64,000 bases of DNA from Mycobacterium marseillense (GTDB taxonomy: Bacteria > Actinomycetota > Actinomycetes > Mycobacteriales > Mycobacteriaceae): NCBI RefSeq assembly GCF_010731675.1, contig NZ_AP022584.1:3224001-3288000 (forward strand). Direction: 5' to 3'. Each line of letters starts with the position of its first letter. The stretch's first letter is position 1. This document shows positions 10,987 to 18,841 of this stretch, in pieces. The notes beneath the pieces are model-generated. The model was not told the origin of the DNA. It did not search any database and worked only from the letters and a program-made list of their open reading frames with translations. Position numbers and translations under genes: made by a program.

Positions 10987-11799
10987 CGATTACCCTATAT
11001 TGATGAGCATGCCATAACCATCGAGGCAAACCGCGCAGACACGTGGTCGGCGCTGCTGCGGGTGATGTGCCGCGACCCGCACGACGCGACGACGGCGCCG
11101 GTCGGCTTCGTCCTGGACGAAGCGCGTGCGCCGGTGCGATTCGCGCTGAAGGGCCGCCACTGGTTCGCGATCTACCAGTGGGTGTTCGAGCTGGACGAAC
11201 TCGACGGCGCCCACACCCGGCTGCGCGCGGCCACCTGGGCGGCCTTCCCGGGGATCCACGGGAAGGCGTATCGGACACTCGTCATCGGCACCGGCGCACA
11301 CCGCGTCGTCGTGCGATCAACGCTGAAACGCGTTGCGTCCTCGGCGCTTTCCGGGCCGGCGCGGAGCGGCGATGCGGCCGATTACGTGGACGTCTTCGAA
11401 GTGCCGATCGCCGTCGGCGACGCGCGCACCGCGGAACAAACCTTTCGTGACGCGCTGGGCGACACGCCGGGGGCCCTCGGGAAGCTCGTCTTCTGGGTCC
11501 ACCGCCACGTGCTGAGGCTGCGCCTGGGCCCGGCCCGCTCGCCGCAACACCTGATCGGCTGGACGGTCGTGCGATCGGATCCCGACGAGCTGATGCTGGC
11601 GACGTGCGGGCCGCTCATGCGCGGCGAGCTGACGCTGCGACGCCAGGACGATCAACGCGCCGTCCTGACCACCCGCCTGCACTACCGCCAGAAACGCGCC
11701 GCCCGGACGATCTGGGCGCTGGTGGGCCCCCTGCACCGGATCCTGGCCCCGCGGCTGATGCAACGCGGCGCTGCCCGCGGCCTTGTCCCCGCGAGATAA
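10981..11799 (+). CDS. SRPBCC/DUF2867-like protein
   Basis: A 272-residue soluble protein. Residues 1-110 look like a helix-grip (SRPBCC) module: it opens with PYIDEHAITIEANRADTWSALL, a typical start of polyketide-cyclase-like domains. Residues about 150-265 resemble DUF2867, including GWTVVRSDPDELMLATCGPLMRGEL. The start codon ATG at 10981 is fixed by the short divergent gap to the TetR gene. The stop lies about 110 bases before the LuxE-like gene. Function unknown; ligand or lipid binding is plausible from the fold. Confidence 0.6.
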   Translation: MERLPYIDEHAITIEANRADTWSALLRVMCRDPHDATTAPVGFVLDEARAPVRFALKGRHWFAIYQWVFELDELDGAHTRLRAATWAAFPGIHGKAYRTLVIGTGAHRVVVRSTLKRVASSALSGPARSGDAADYVDVFEVPIAVGDARTAEQTFRDALGDTPGALGKLVFWVHRHVLRLRLGPARSPQHLIGWTVVRSDPDELMLATCGPLMRGELTLRRQDDQRAVLTTRLHYRQKRAARTIWALVGPLHRILAPRLMQRGAARGLVPAR

Positions 11800-11822
11800 A
11801 CGAGTCGCGCCAGCTCCATTTT

Positions 11823-11838
11823 TTGCAGTTGACTGCAA
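11823..11838. promoter_or_regulatory. Perfect 7-bp inverted repeat upstream of the LuxE-like operon (candidate operator)
   Basis: TTGCAGT and ACTGCAA flank a 2-base spacer, and a further half site, ACTGCA, follows at 11850. A possible promoter lies just downstream (TTGCGT at 11841, TATGGT at 11865, spacing 18). A TetR gene closes the downstream operon, so this is the natural candidate for its binding site. The palindrome is seen directly; the assignment to that regulator is inference. Confidence 0.5.
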
Positions 11839-11908
11839 TATTGCGTGTCACTGCATTCACGGGCTATGGTGACCCTCGAGCGATGCCGCAACGAATCGAG
11901 GGACGCCG

Positions 11909-13345
11909 ATGACAATCACGCGCCACGCGGCGCGGCCGCTGAACGAGTTCATGAACGACCCGATCAGCTTCTTCGGCCAGTCGTATACGCGGATGCACAG
12001 CATCGAACGTCCGGAACTCGAAGAGCTGCAGCGTCAAGCCATGCGCGTCCGCTTCGCCGAGCACTATCGGAGCATCGAGATCCTGCGCAAGCTGGCCGAC
12101 CGGCTGGGCATTAGCGCGCTCGATGACTTCGATGACATTGTGCCCCTGATGTTCTCGCATACGGCGTTCAAGTCGTACCCGGCGGCGCTGATCGACAAGA
12201 AGCGCTTCGACCTGTTGACCCGGTGGCTGGACAAGCTGACCAGCTACGACTTGTCGGGCGTAGACACCGCGGGGTGCGCCGGCATCGACGACTGGATCGA
12301 CCGCCTCGACGAACAAACCCCGCTCGAGGTCATCACCTCCAGCGGCACCACGGGAACCATTTCGATCCTGCCCAAGGACAAGCAGGGCGCCGAAGAGGGC
12401 ATGGTGCTGTGGAAGATCTGTCTGTTTCAGACATTTGGCCAAGAACCCACCGAGGCGGAGCTCAATCCGTCGGTCGATGTCGTGTGGCCCAACTTCGCCA
12501 GCGGCAAGCTCGGCCATCTGCGCATCGCCAACATGATCAAGCGCGGCTTCACCGGCGGCGACGAAACCAGATTTCACGCCCTGTATCCGGGCGCGATCGA
12601 CACCGACCTGATGTTTCTGGCCTCCAAGATGCGCGCGGCCGCCTCCCGCGGTGAACTCGACCGACTTGAAATCGACCCCGCACTGGCCGCGCGCAAGGAT
12701 GAGTTCATCGCCATGCAGGCACGCCAGGCGGCCGACATGGAAGCGTTCTTCACCCGGCTCAGCGACCAGTTGCGCGGGAAGCGCGTCTTCATGCTGGGCA
12801 CCTACCACCTGATGTATGACATCGCCAAGGCCGGCCTGCAGCGCGGAGTACGAAACGTGTTCGCCCCCGACTCGGCGATCCTCACCGGCGGCGGCATGAA
12901 AGGCATTGCGCTGCCTGACGATTTCATGGACGTGATCAAGGAGTTCCTCGGCGTCGACCGCATCCAGGTCGGTTACGGCTTCTCCGAATCGAGCACCTTT
13001 CACTGGGGTTGCAGCCAGGGTCGCTACCACGTGGCGCCGTGGGTCATCCCGTTCGTGCTCGATCCCGACACCAGCGAGCCGCTCCCCCGCACCGGCGTCC
13101 AGACCGGCCGCGCTGCCGTCTACGACATCCTGCTGCGCGCCCACTGGGGTGGCGTCATCTCCGGTGACGAAGTCACCATCAACTGGGATCTGCGGTGCCC
13201 GTGCGGGCAGACCAGCGTCGCCTTCGAACCCGACATCATCCGCTACAGCGAGAAGCAGGGCGTTGACGACGACCGGATCACCTGCGCCGCAACGCAAGAG
13301 GTGCACGACGAGGCGGTCAACTTCATGAAGGGCATCGAGCTGTGA
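11909..13345 (+). CDS. LuxE-like acyl-protein synthetase (acyl-activating enzyme)
   Basis: A 478-residue member of the adenylate-forming LuxE family (acyl-protein synthetase), which activates a fatty acid as acyl-AMP and can hand the acyl group to a Cys and then to a LuxC-type reductase. The AMP-binding P-loop is ITSSGTTGTIS near residue 142. The motif GYGFSES near 355 corresponds to the adenylation-core A5 region. The protein is longer than Vibrio LuxE (about 370) because of extra N- and mid-segments. The start ATG at 11909 follows a weak GAGGGACG. The stop overlaps the start of the LuxC-like gene (GTGA), so the pair is translationally coupled. The acyl substrate is not known. Confidence 0.78.
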   Translation: MTITRHAARPLNEFMNDPISFFGQSYTRMHSIERPELEELQRQAMRVRFAEHYRSIEILRKLADRLGISALDDFDDIVPLMFSHTAFKSYPAALIDKKRFDLLTRWLDKLTSYDLSGVDTAGCAGIDDWIDRLDEQTPLEVITSSGTTGTISILPKDKQGAEEGMVLWKICLFQTFGQEPTEAELNPSVDVVWPNFASGKLGHLRIANMIKRGFTGGDETRFHALYPGAIDTDLMFLASKMRAAASRGELDRLEIDPALAARKDEFIAMQARQAADMEAFFTRLSDQLRGKRVFMLGTYHLMYDIAKAGLQRGVRNVFAPDSAILTGGGMKGIALPDDFMDVIKEFLGVDRIQVGYGFSESSTFHWGCSQGRYHVAPWVIPFVLDPDTSEPLPRTGVQTGRAAVYDILLRAHWGGVISGDEVTINWDLRCPCGQTSVAFEPDIIRYSEKQGVDDDRITCAATQEVHDEAVNFMKGIEL

Positions 13346-14799
13346 TCGCCTACACCGTCCCGCTGTTCTTGCGGGGCCAGGTCATCGTCGATGATCTCGT
13401 GCCCTTCGAGACCCGCATCGGCGCCTCGCAATTCCAGGCGCCGGACATGAGCAAGTACGTCGAACACCTGCCGCTGAAGAATCCGGGGCAGATGAGCGAC
13501 CTCTACGCGCTGAGCTTCGACGAGATCCTCGACGTGCTGGCCGCCCTCGGCGACGCTTTGGACTTCGAGACGAACTCCCACCTGCAGGAAGCCTACGAAG
13601 CCTCGTTGCTCGCCAACGTGCTGCCGGCGGAGATGCTCAAGAACAGCTATCGGGTGCTGCCGCCGCTGTTTTCCCGCGAGAACGTCACCGAAATCGCCGA
13701 TACTCAGGTCGGCCTGGATTACCTCAACGGGTGGGTGCCGCACACCTTGCGCGACGGCCGTGAATTGCGCGTGCGGGCCTTTGGATCCCGCGTGCTGCAC
13801 ATCCCGGCGGGCAATGGCGGCCTGGTCTCGGCGGTGACGATCCTGCGGTCCGTGATCACCCGGTCCGACGTCATCGTCAAGGTCCCGTCCAACGATCCCC
13901 TCACCGCGATCGCCATCGCCCGCACGCTTGCCGACATTGCACCCGATCACCCGATCACCAAGCACCTGGCCGTCGGGTATTGGAAGGGCGGCGACCTGGC
14001 GGTCGAGGAAGCCCTCTACCAACCGCACCACATCGAAAAGATCGTGGCCTGGGGAGGATTGGCCTCGGTCAAACACGTGACCCGCTACATTCAGCCCGGC
14101 TTGGAGCTGATCGCCCTGGACCCCAAGCGCAGCGCCACCATCATCGGCGCGGAGGCATTCGCGGACGAAGCGACGCTCAGCGAAGTGGCCCGCCGCGCCG
14201 CGATCGACATCGGTGTGGCCAATCAGGAAGGGTGCGCGAACGCACGCGTCATCTATGCGCTCACCGGAACCGACGCGGCGGGCCTTGCCGACGCCAACCG
14301 CCTGGGCGAACTGATCTACTCCGAACTCGTTCGTCTACCCGCGGTGGTCAGCACCCCGCCGCGCTATCCCAGCCGGGAGCTCTTCGACCACGTCGAGTCC
14401 TCGCGGATGGCCGAGGACTTCTATCGCGTCGTCGGTGGCGAGCGTCGCGAGGGGGCCATCGTCATCTCGCAGATCGATGAGCCCGTGGACTATTCGCCAA
14501 TGTTGTCCGGTCGTGTCGCCAACATCGTGCCGGTCGATAGCATCGACAAGGTGACCGCCGCCGTGAACGCCTACACGCAGACCATCGGCGTCTACCCCGA
14601 ATCGCTCAAGCGCCGGCTGCGCGACACCCTGCCGTTGTTCGGCGCCCAGCGCCTGACCAGCTTGGGGTATGCGTGCAGTGTCGCGATCGCCATGCCCCAG
14701 GACGCCATCGAGCCGATCCGACGGATGTGCAAATGGATCGTCGACGAGGAGTGCGACCCCGCCGTCGTCCTCCCCCTGTGGCAAGCGGCGACGGCATGA
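13342..14799 (+). CDS. LuxC-like acyl-CoA/acyl-protein reductase
   Basis: A 485-residue aldehyde-dehydrogenase-superfamily protein of the LuxC type, expected to reduce an acyl thioester to the fatty aldehyde with NADPH. The nucleophile Cys is in NQEGCANARV near residue 297. The family nucleotide-binding stretch is LHIPAGNGGLVSAV near 152, and VIVKVPSNDPLTAIAIAR follows. The start is GTG at 13342 inside the LuxE-like stop, and the stop overlaps the ATG of the SDR gene. The order activase, reductase, SDR suggests acid to aldehyde to alcohol, or a related modification. Bacterial luciferase luxAB genes proper are absent. Confidence 0.8.
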   Translation: MIAYTVPLFLRGQVIVDDLVPFETRIGASQFQAPDMSKYVEHLPLKNPGQMSDLYALSFDEILDVLAALGDALDFETNSHLQEAYEASLLANVLPAEMLKNSYRVLPPLFSRENVTEIADTQVGLDYLNGWVPHTLRDGRELRVRAFGSRVLHIPAGNGGLVSAVTILRSVITRSDVIVKVPSNDPLTAIAIARTLADIAPDHPITKHLAVGYWKGGDLAVEEALYQPHHIEKIVAWGGLASVKHVTRYIQPGLELIALDPKRSATIIGAEAFADEATLSEVARRAAIDIGVANQEGCANARVIYALTGTDAAGLADANRLGELIYSELVRLPAVVSTPPRYPSRELFDHVESSRMAEDFYRVVGGERREGAIVISQIDEPVDYSPMLSGRVANIVPVDSIDKVTAAVNAYTQTIGVYPESLKRRLRDTLPLFGAQRLTSLGYACSVAIAMPQDAIEPIRRMCKWIVDEECDPAVVLPLWQAATA

Positions 14800-15716
14800 C
14801 CGAACATCCGACCGCATACGACGTGGTCGACGGAATCGACCTGTCCGGCAAGACATGTGTGATCACCGGAGCGTCGTCGGGCCTGGGCCGCGAGTCGGCC
14901 CGGGCGCTGGCCGGCACCGGCGCGCACGTCATCATGGCGGCCCGCGACCGCGAAGCGCTGGCGGAGACGGCTGCGTGGATCGCGGCCGGGGTGCCCCGAG
15001 CCCGGATATCGACGGTGCAGCTCGACCTTGCCGCACTGTCCAGCGTCCGCGCGGCGGCGGCCACGATCGGTGACCTCGCGCCGGTCATCGACGTGTTGAT
15101 GAACAACGCCGGCGTCATGTTCACCCCGCCGGGCAGGACACAGGATGGCTTCGAACTGCAAATCGGGACAAACCATTTCGGCCATTTCGAGCTGACCCGT
15201 CTCCTCGTGCCCCGGCTCGCCGCCGCCGGCGGCGCCAGAGTGGTGATCCTCTCGTCCGGCGGGCACGTCATGGCCGACATCGACTTCGACGACCTCAACT
15301 GGGAGCGTCGCGAATACGACAAGTTCGCCGCCTACGGCGCAGCCAAGACGGCCAATATCCTGCACGCGTTGGAAGCCGACCGGCGCCTGCGGGACGCGGG
15401 GATCCGGGCCTACGCCGTACATCCCGGCACCGTGGCCACGTCGCTCGCACGGTACATGTCCCGGTCGGATTTCTCGCAGCTGCGCCAGCTTGTCGCCGGC
15501 AACGCCGGCGAGCCCTCCGACGGCTTCCTCGACTTCGTCATGCCCGAACAAGGCGCGGCTACCCAGGTGTGGGCCGCGGTGAGCCCCGAGTTGTCCGACC
15601 GGGGCGGTCTCTACCTGGAGGCGTGCGGGATCGGCGAGGCCGCGCCCCACGCCCGCGACGCCCGGCGCGCTGCCGAATTGTGGGAACTCTCCGAGAAGCT
15701 CTGCGCCACACCATGA
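14796..15716 (+). CDS. Short-chain dehydrogenase/reductase of the LuxE/LuxC-like operon
   Basis: A 306-residue classical SDR with TGASSGLG near residue 24, NNAG near 103 and the catalytic YGAAK near 183. It resembles the Rv0439c-like SDR at 3.2 kb, in the same retinol-dehydrogenase-like clade, but is clearly a separate gene. The ATG at 14796 overlaps the LuxC-like stop (ATGA), and the stop overlaps the TetR ATG. By context it may reduce the aldehyde made by the LuxC-like enzyme, or oxidise the corresponding alcohol. That role is inference. Confidence 0.85.
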   Translation: MTEHPTAYDVVDGIDLSGKTCVITGASSGLGRESARALAGTGAHVIMAARDREALAETAAWIAAGVPRARISTVQLDLAALSSVRAAAATIGDLAPVIDVLMNNAGVMFTPPGRTQDGFELQIGTNHFGHFELTRLLVPRLAAAGGARVVILSSGGHVMADIDFDDLNWERREYDKFAAYGAAKTANILHALEADRRLRDAGIRAYAVHPGTVATSLARYMSRSDFSQLRQLVAGNAGEPSDGFLDFVMPEQGAATQVWAAVSPELSDRGGLYLEACGIGEAAPHARDARRAAELWELSEKLCATP

Positions 15717-16333
15717 GCAGGCTCGAGCGCCGCAAACGCGAGGTGCGGGAAAAAATTCTCACCGCCGCCTTCGACCTGTTTTTGGACCGCGGCGTCGCGG
15801 TCACCACCATCGAGGAGATCTGCGAACAAGCCGACGTTGCCAACCGAACGTTTTTCAATCACTTCGCCACCCGGCAGGAGATGATCCGCGCGCTCGCCGA
15901 ACAGCGGCTGGTCAACCTGCACGACGTCGTGTTCGATCGCGCCGACGAAGCGATCCCGGCGCGCCTGGTCGGTGTGTTCGACGACATCGCCGCCACACTG
16001 GCCGGGTCGGGCGACACCTACCGCGAGATGATCGGGGAAATGCTGGCCACCACCGGCTATGGCATCCAGCGCGGATCCAACCTGCACGACACCTTTGTCG
16101 AGTTGGTCAAGGAGGGCGTCGCGCGGGGTGAGGTCGGCGCGCGCCACGACGCACAAACGTTGGCCGACATCATGGTTGGCGCGCTGTCCGGGGGCATCCT
16201 CAACTGGACCCTGGATCGGTCCTATTCGCTGGAGACCAACCTGCACAACCTCGGCGTCGCACTCGCCGAACTGCTCACTTCCGGCGCCGGCCCGCCACGC
16301 CGGCGCACACGCCGGGCAGATTCCGGCGGCTAG
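15713..16333 (+). CDS. TetR family regulator closing the LuxE/LuxC-like operon
   Basis: A 206-residue TetR protein. The helix-turn-helix spans about residues 10-55, with TTIEEICEQADVANRTFFNHFATRQEM-like recognition elements, and the protein has an Arg-rich tail. The ATG overlaps the SDR stop, so it is made from the same message. Local operon control is likely; the perfect palindrome upstream of the LuxE-like gene is the best candidate operator. It converges with the crotonase gene after 9 bases. Confidence 0.9.
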   Translation: MSRLERRKREVREKILTAAFDLFLDRGVAVTTIEEICEQADVANRTFFNHFATRQEMIRALAEQRLVNLHDVVFDRADEAIPARLVGVFDDIAATLAGSGDTYREMIGEMLATTGYGIQRGSNLHDTFVELVKEGVARGEVGARHDAQTLADIMVGALSGGILNWTLDRSYSLETNLHNLGVALAELLTSGAGPPRRRTRRADSGG

Positions 16334-16342
16334 TCGCCGCGC

Positions 16343-17161
16343 TCACGGTTCGGGAAGCGGCGCCCACTCCCGCGACAGCCGCGCGGTGAAATTCGGCGGG
16401 CGGCGGTCCAGGAAGGCGGCGACGCCCTCGCCGGCGTCGGCCCCGCCCATCACCCGTTCGTGCAGCTGGGTTTCCAGCGCGGCGACCTGCCGCGGTGTGT
16501 AGCGATTGATCGCGCTGTCCCAGAGCAGGCGCTTACACAGCGCGGCCGACATCGGGGCCACGTTGACCGCGATGTCGCGGGCCACGGTCAGCGCGTGCTC
16601 GAGGACCTGCTCGGCGGGCAGCGCCCGATTCGCGATACCGAGCGTCACGGCCTCCGCGCCGCCGAACGTGCGCCCGGTGAGCAGGATGTCCGCGGCCACC
16701 CCCAGGGTGGTCAACTGGGTCAGCGTCCAGTGCGCCATGCAGTCGGGGATCACTCCCCGGCGAACCTGCACCACACCGTATTTGGCGTCCTCGGCGACGA
16801 TGCGGATGTCCGCCTGCAACGCGATCGTGAGGCCGATTCCGATGGCGTGGCCGTTGAGCGCCGCGATCACCGGCTTGCGCAATTCGAAGGCGGCCGGGGT
16901 GATCGGTGACGCCGAGAACGTGCCGTCATCGGCGGGCGCATCGAACGGGCTTGCGCCGCCGGAGAAGTCGGCGCCGGCGCAAAAGGTGCGTCCCGCCCCG
17001 GTCACCACGATGGCCCGCACGCCGTCGTCCTCGTCGCACTCGCGGTAGGCCCGGCTCAGCAGCGCCCCCATCTCGGCGGTGTAGGCGTTCAGGTGCTCGG
17101 GCCGGTTGAGCGTGAGAACCGCGACGCCCGAATCGACTTCGACCCTGAGATCATCGCTCAT
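16343..17161 (-). CDS. Crotonase-fold (enoyl-CoA hydratase/isomerase family) protein lacking both catalytic Glu
   Basis: A 272-residue crotonase-superfamily protein with the oxyanion-hole regions CAGADFSG (near 64) and ALNGHAIGIG (near 103). The two hydratase glutamates are replaced: the position of the Glu in GGGCEL is Thr (GIGLTI), and the Glu of GQPE is Gln (GVVQV). It is therefore unlikely to be a true enoyl-CoA hydratase; an isomerase, hydrolase or decarboxylase-type activity is possible. The start at MSDDLRVEV (17161) overlaps the stop of the upstream F420-type gene by four bases, so the two are coupled. Confidence 0.85.
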   Translation of the reverse strand: MSDDLRVEVDSGVAVLTLNRPEHLNAYTAEMGALLSRAYRECDEDDGVRAIVVTGAGRTFCAGADFSGGASPFDAPADDGTFSASPITPAAFELRKPVIAALNGHAIGIGLTIALQADIRIVAEDAKYGVVQVRRGVIPDCMAHWTLTQLTTLGVAADILLTGRTFGGAEAVTLGIANRALPAEQVLEHALTVARDIAVNVAPMSAALCKRLLWDSAINRYTPRQVAALETQLHERVMGGADAGEGVAAFLDRRPPNFTARLSREWAPLPEP

Positions 17162-18180
17162 GGCAGGGCCGGCGCTCGGTGCAGGGCGCCGATCAGGTCG
17201 GCGACGTCGGCGTCGCGCGGCGTGTAGCCGGGGAAGTAGCAGCACACCTCCCCGGCGTGCTCGCCGAACCGGGCGGCGATCTGCTGCGCGCATTCCTCGG
17301 GCGTTCCGACGATCCCGATCCGGGCCACCATTTCGTCGCTGATCAGCCGGCGCATCTCGGAGAAGCGCCCCTGCTTGGACAGGGTGTTGAGTTCGGGCTG
17401 GACGTCTGCCCAGCCCTCGACCTGCAGCACGGGCAGGTAGGCCGGCGTCGAGCCGTAAAACGCGATGAGCGAAGCCACCCCGTTGACCGCGGCCGCCAGA
17501 TCCGCCTCGTCCCGGCCGACCGCGACCATGGCCTGGGCGATGATGGTGAACTCACCGAACGCCCGGCCCGAACGACGCAGCCCCTCACCGATCGCGGGTA
17601 CGGTGCGTTCGGCGAAATGGCGGGCGCTGTTGAACGGCATCACCAACAAACCGTCGGCGACCTCGGCGGCGGTGCGCGTCATCACCGGGCCGAGCGCGCC
17701 CAGCAGCACCGGCGGCGGCCCGAACGGGTTCGGGCCGGGGTTGAAGTTCGGCGCCATCACGGTGTGCGTGTAGAACTCGCCGCGAAAGTCCAAGCGTCCC
17801 TGGCCCTCCCACGCGGCGAAGATGGCCTTGATCGCCGCGATGGCCTCGGCCATGCGGGCGGCGGGCTTGTCCCACTTACTGCCATAACGCTTTTCGATGT
17901 GCACCTTGATCTGTGAGCCGAGGCCGAGGCGGAACCGGCCGCCGCTGTAGAGCTGCAGGTCGTAGGCGGAGTGCGCCAGGTGTAACGGGCTGCGCGGCGG
18001 CGCGATCGCCACGTTCGTCATGAGGTCCAGGCCGGTCGTGCCGGCGGCGAGGAGCAGCGGGAAGAACACATCGTGCTGGCCTTCGAACGTGAACAGGCCG
18101 TCCGCGCCCCTCGCGGCGATCTCGGCGGCGCTCGCCGTCGCCCCCGCCGGAGAGCCGTCCACCTGGAGGTGAACCTTCAT
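17158..18180 (-). CDS. Luciferase-like (LLM) F420-dependent oxidoreductase, TIGR03617-like
   Basis: A 340-residue TIM-barrel enzyme of the bacterial luciferase-like superfamily. In order it shows MKVHLQVDGSP at the N-terminus, ADGLFTFEGQHDVFFPL (about 25-42), LMTNVAIAPPRSPLHLAHSAYDLQLYSGGRFRLGLG (about 53-88), and PPPVLLGALGP (about 153). These are typical of mycobacterial F420-dependent LLM proteins of the MSMEG_2256/TIGR03617 group. It is coupled to the crotonase gene. The pair converges on the LuxE/LuxC-like operon, which makes shared acyl or aldehyde chemistry conceivable but unproven. Confidence 0.87.
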   Translation of the reverse strand: MKVHLQVDGSPAGATASAAEIAARGADGLFTFEGQHDVFFPLLLAAGTTGLDLMTNVAIAPPRSPLHLAHSAYDLQLYSGGRFRLGLGSQIKVHIEKRYGSKWDKPAARMAEAIAAIKAIFAAWEGQGRLDFRGEFYTHTVMAPNFNPGPNPFGPPPVLLGALGPVMTRTAAEVADGLLVMPFNSARHFAERTVPAIGEGLRRSGRAFGEFTIIAQAMVAVGRDEADLAAAVNGVASLIAFYGSTPAYLPVLQVEGWADVQPELNTLSKQGRFSEMRRLISDEMVARIGIVGTPEECAQQIAARFGEHAGEVCCYFPGYTPRDADVADLIGALHRAPALP

Positions 18181-18202
18181 CGTAAGCTCCTGTCGCGCAG
18201 TG

Positions 18203-18841
18203 TTATTCGGAGAGCTGAAACTCGACCACCTCGGCGACCGCGTTCACGGCTTCGCTTAGCGCGGCGAGGCGCTCGGCGGCCGTCGGGGCCGCCAGCACCG
18301 TGTAGCGGTCGGCCGTGCCGATCGGGATGCGCGAGGCCAACGCGAACAGGCGCTCCCCCGCTGGGCCCTGCGAGTCGTGGCCCAACAGGACCTCGCGGCC
18401 GGGCAGGGTGATCCCGCGCGCCTGCGCGATCCGCTCGAACAGGGCCACCGCGCGGTCTTCGACGTCGAGCAGCTGGGCCGGCGAAACCTCGGGGCCCGGC
18501 TCGTCGGGCCATAGCGTGATCCGCGCCCGCGGATAGGGATCGTCGGGCAGCCATTCGCACACCCGGATGCGTTCCCCGGTCCGGCAGTGCAGCGCGTACC
18601 GGCCCGCACCCTGGTCGGCGCATTCGGTGATCCGCGACAACACCCCGACGTCGCAACGCGAATCACCGCCGCCCACCTCGCGCCCCTGCGAGATCAGCAC
18701 CACCCCGAACGGATCGCCCGTGTCCACGCAGTGCCGCACCAGCGCGCCGTAACGGGGCTCGAAGATGCGCAGCGGCAGGTCCTGGTCGGGCAGCAACGCC
18801 GACTCGAGCGGAAACATCGCCAGCTCAAGGGATTCCATCAT
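18203..18841 (-). CDS. LON N-terminal (substrate-binding) domain protein, Rv0434 homologue
   Basis: A 212-residue soluble protein made only of the LON substrate-binding (PUA-like) domain. The opening MFPLESALLPDQDLPLRIFEPRY is characteristic of the family. No ATPase or protease domain follows, so it is not Lon protease. Two adjacent ATGs (18841 and 18838) are possible starts; the first overlaps the stop of the GCS2 gene, indicating coupling. This neighbour order is shared with M. tuberculosis Rv0434-Rv0433. The biochemical role is unknown. Confidence 0.9.
   Translation of the reverse strand: MMESLELAMFPLESALLPDQDLPLRIFEPRYGALVRHCVDTGDPFGVVLISQGREVGGGDSRCDVGVLSRITECADQGAGRYALHCRTGERIRVCEWLPDDPYPRARITLWPDEPGPEVSPAQLLDVEDRAVALFERIAQARGITLPGREVLLGHDSQGPAGERLFALASRIPIGTADRYTVLAAPTAAERLAALSEAVNAVAEVVEFQLSE

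Noticed and set aside
11864..13306. 480-residue antisense open frame over the LuxE-like gene
   Set aside because: Codon composition is typical of third-position-GC shadows, and the sense frame has clear motifs and coupled neighbours.
17158..18180. True bacterial luciferase alpha subunit (LuxA)
   Set aside because: The sequence looks like mycobacterial F420-dependent LLM enzymes, there is no LuxB partner, and FMN-luciferase-specific features are not apparent; only the fold family is shared.
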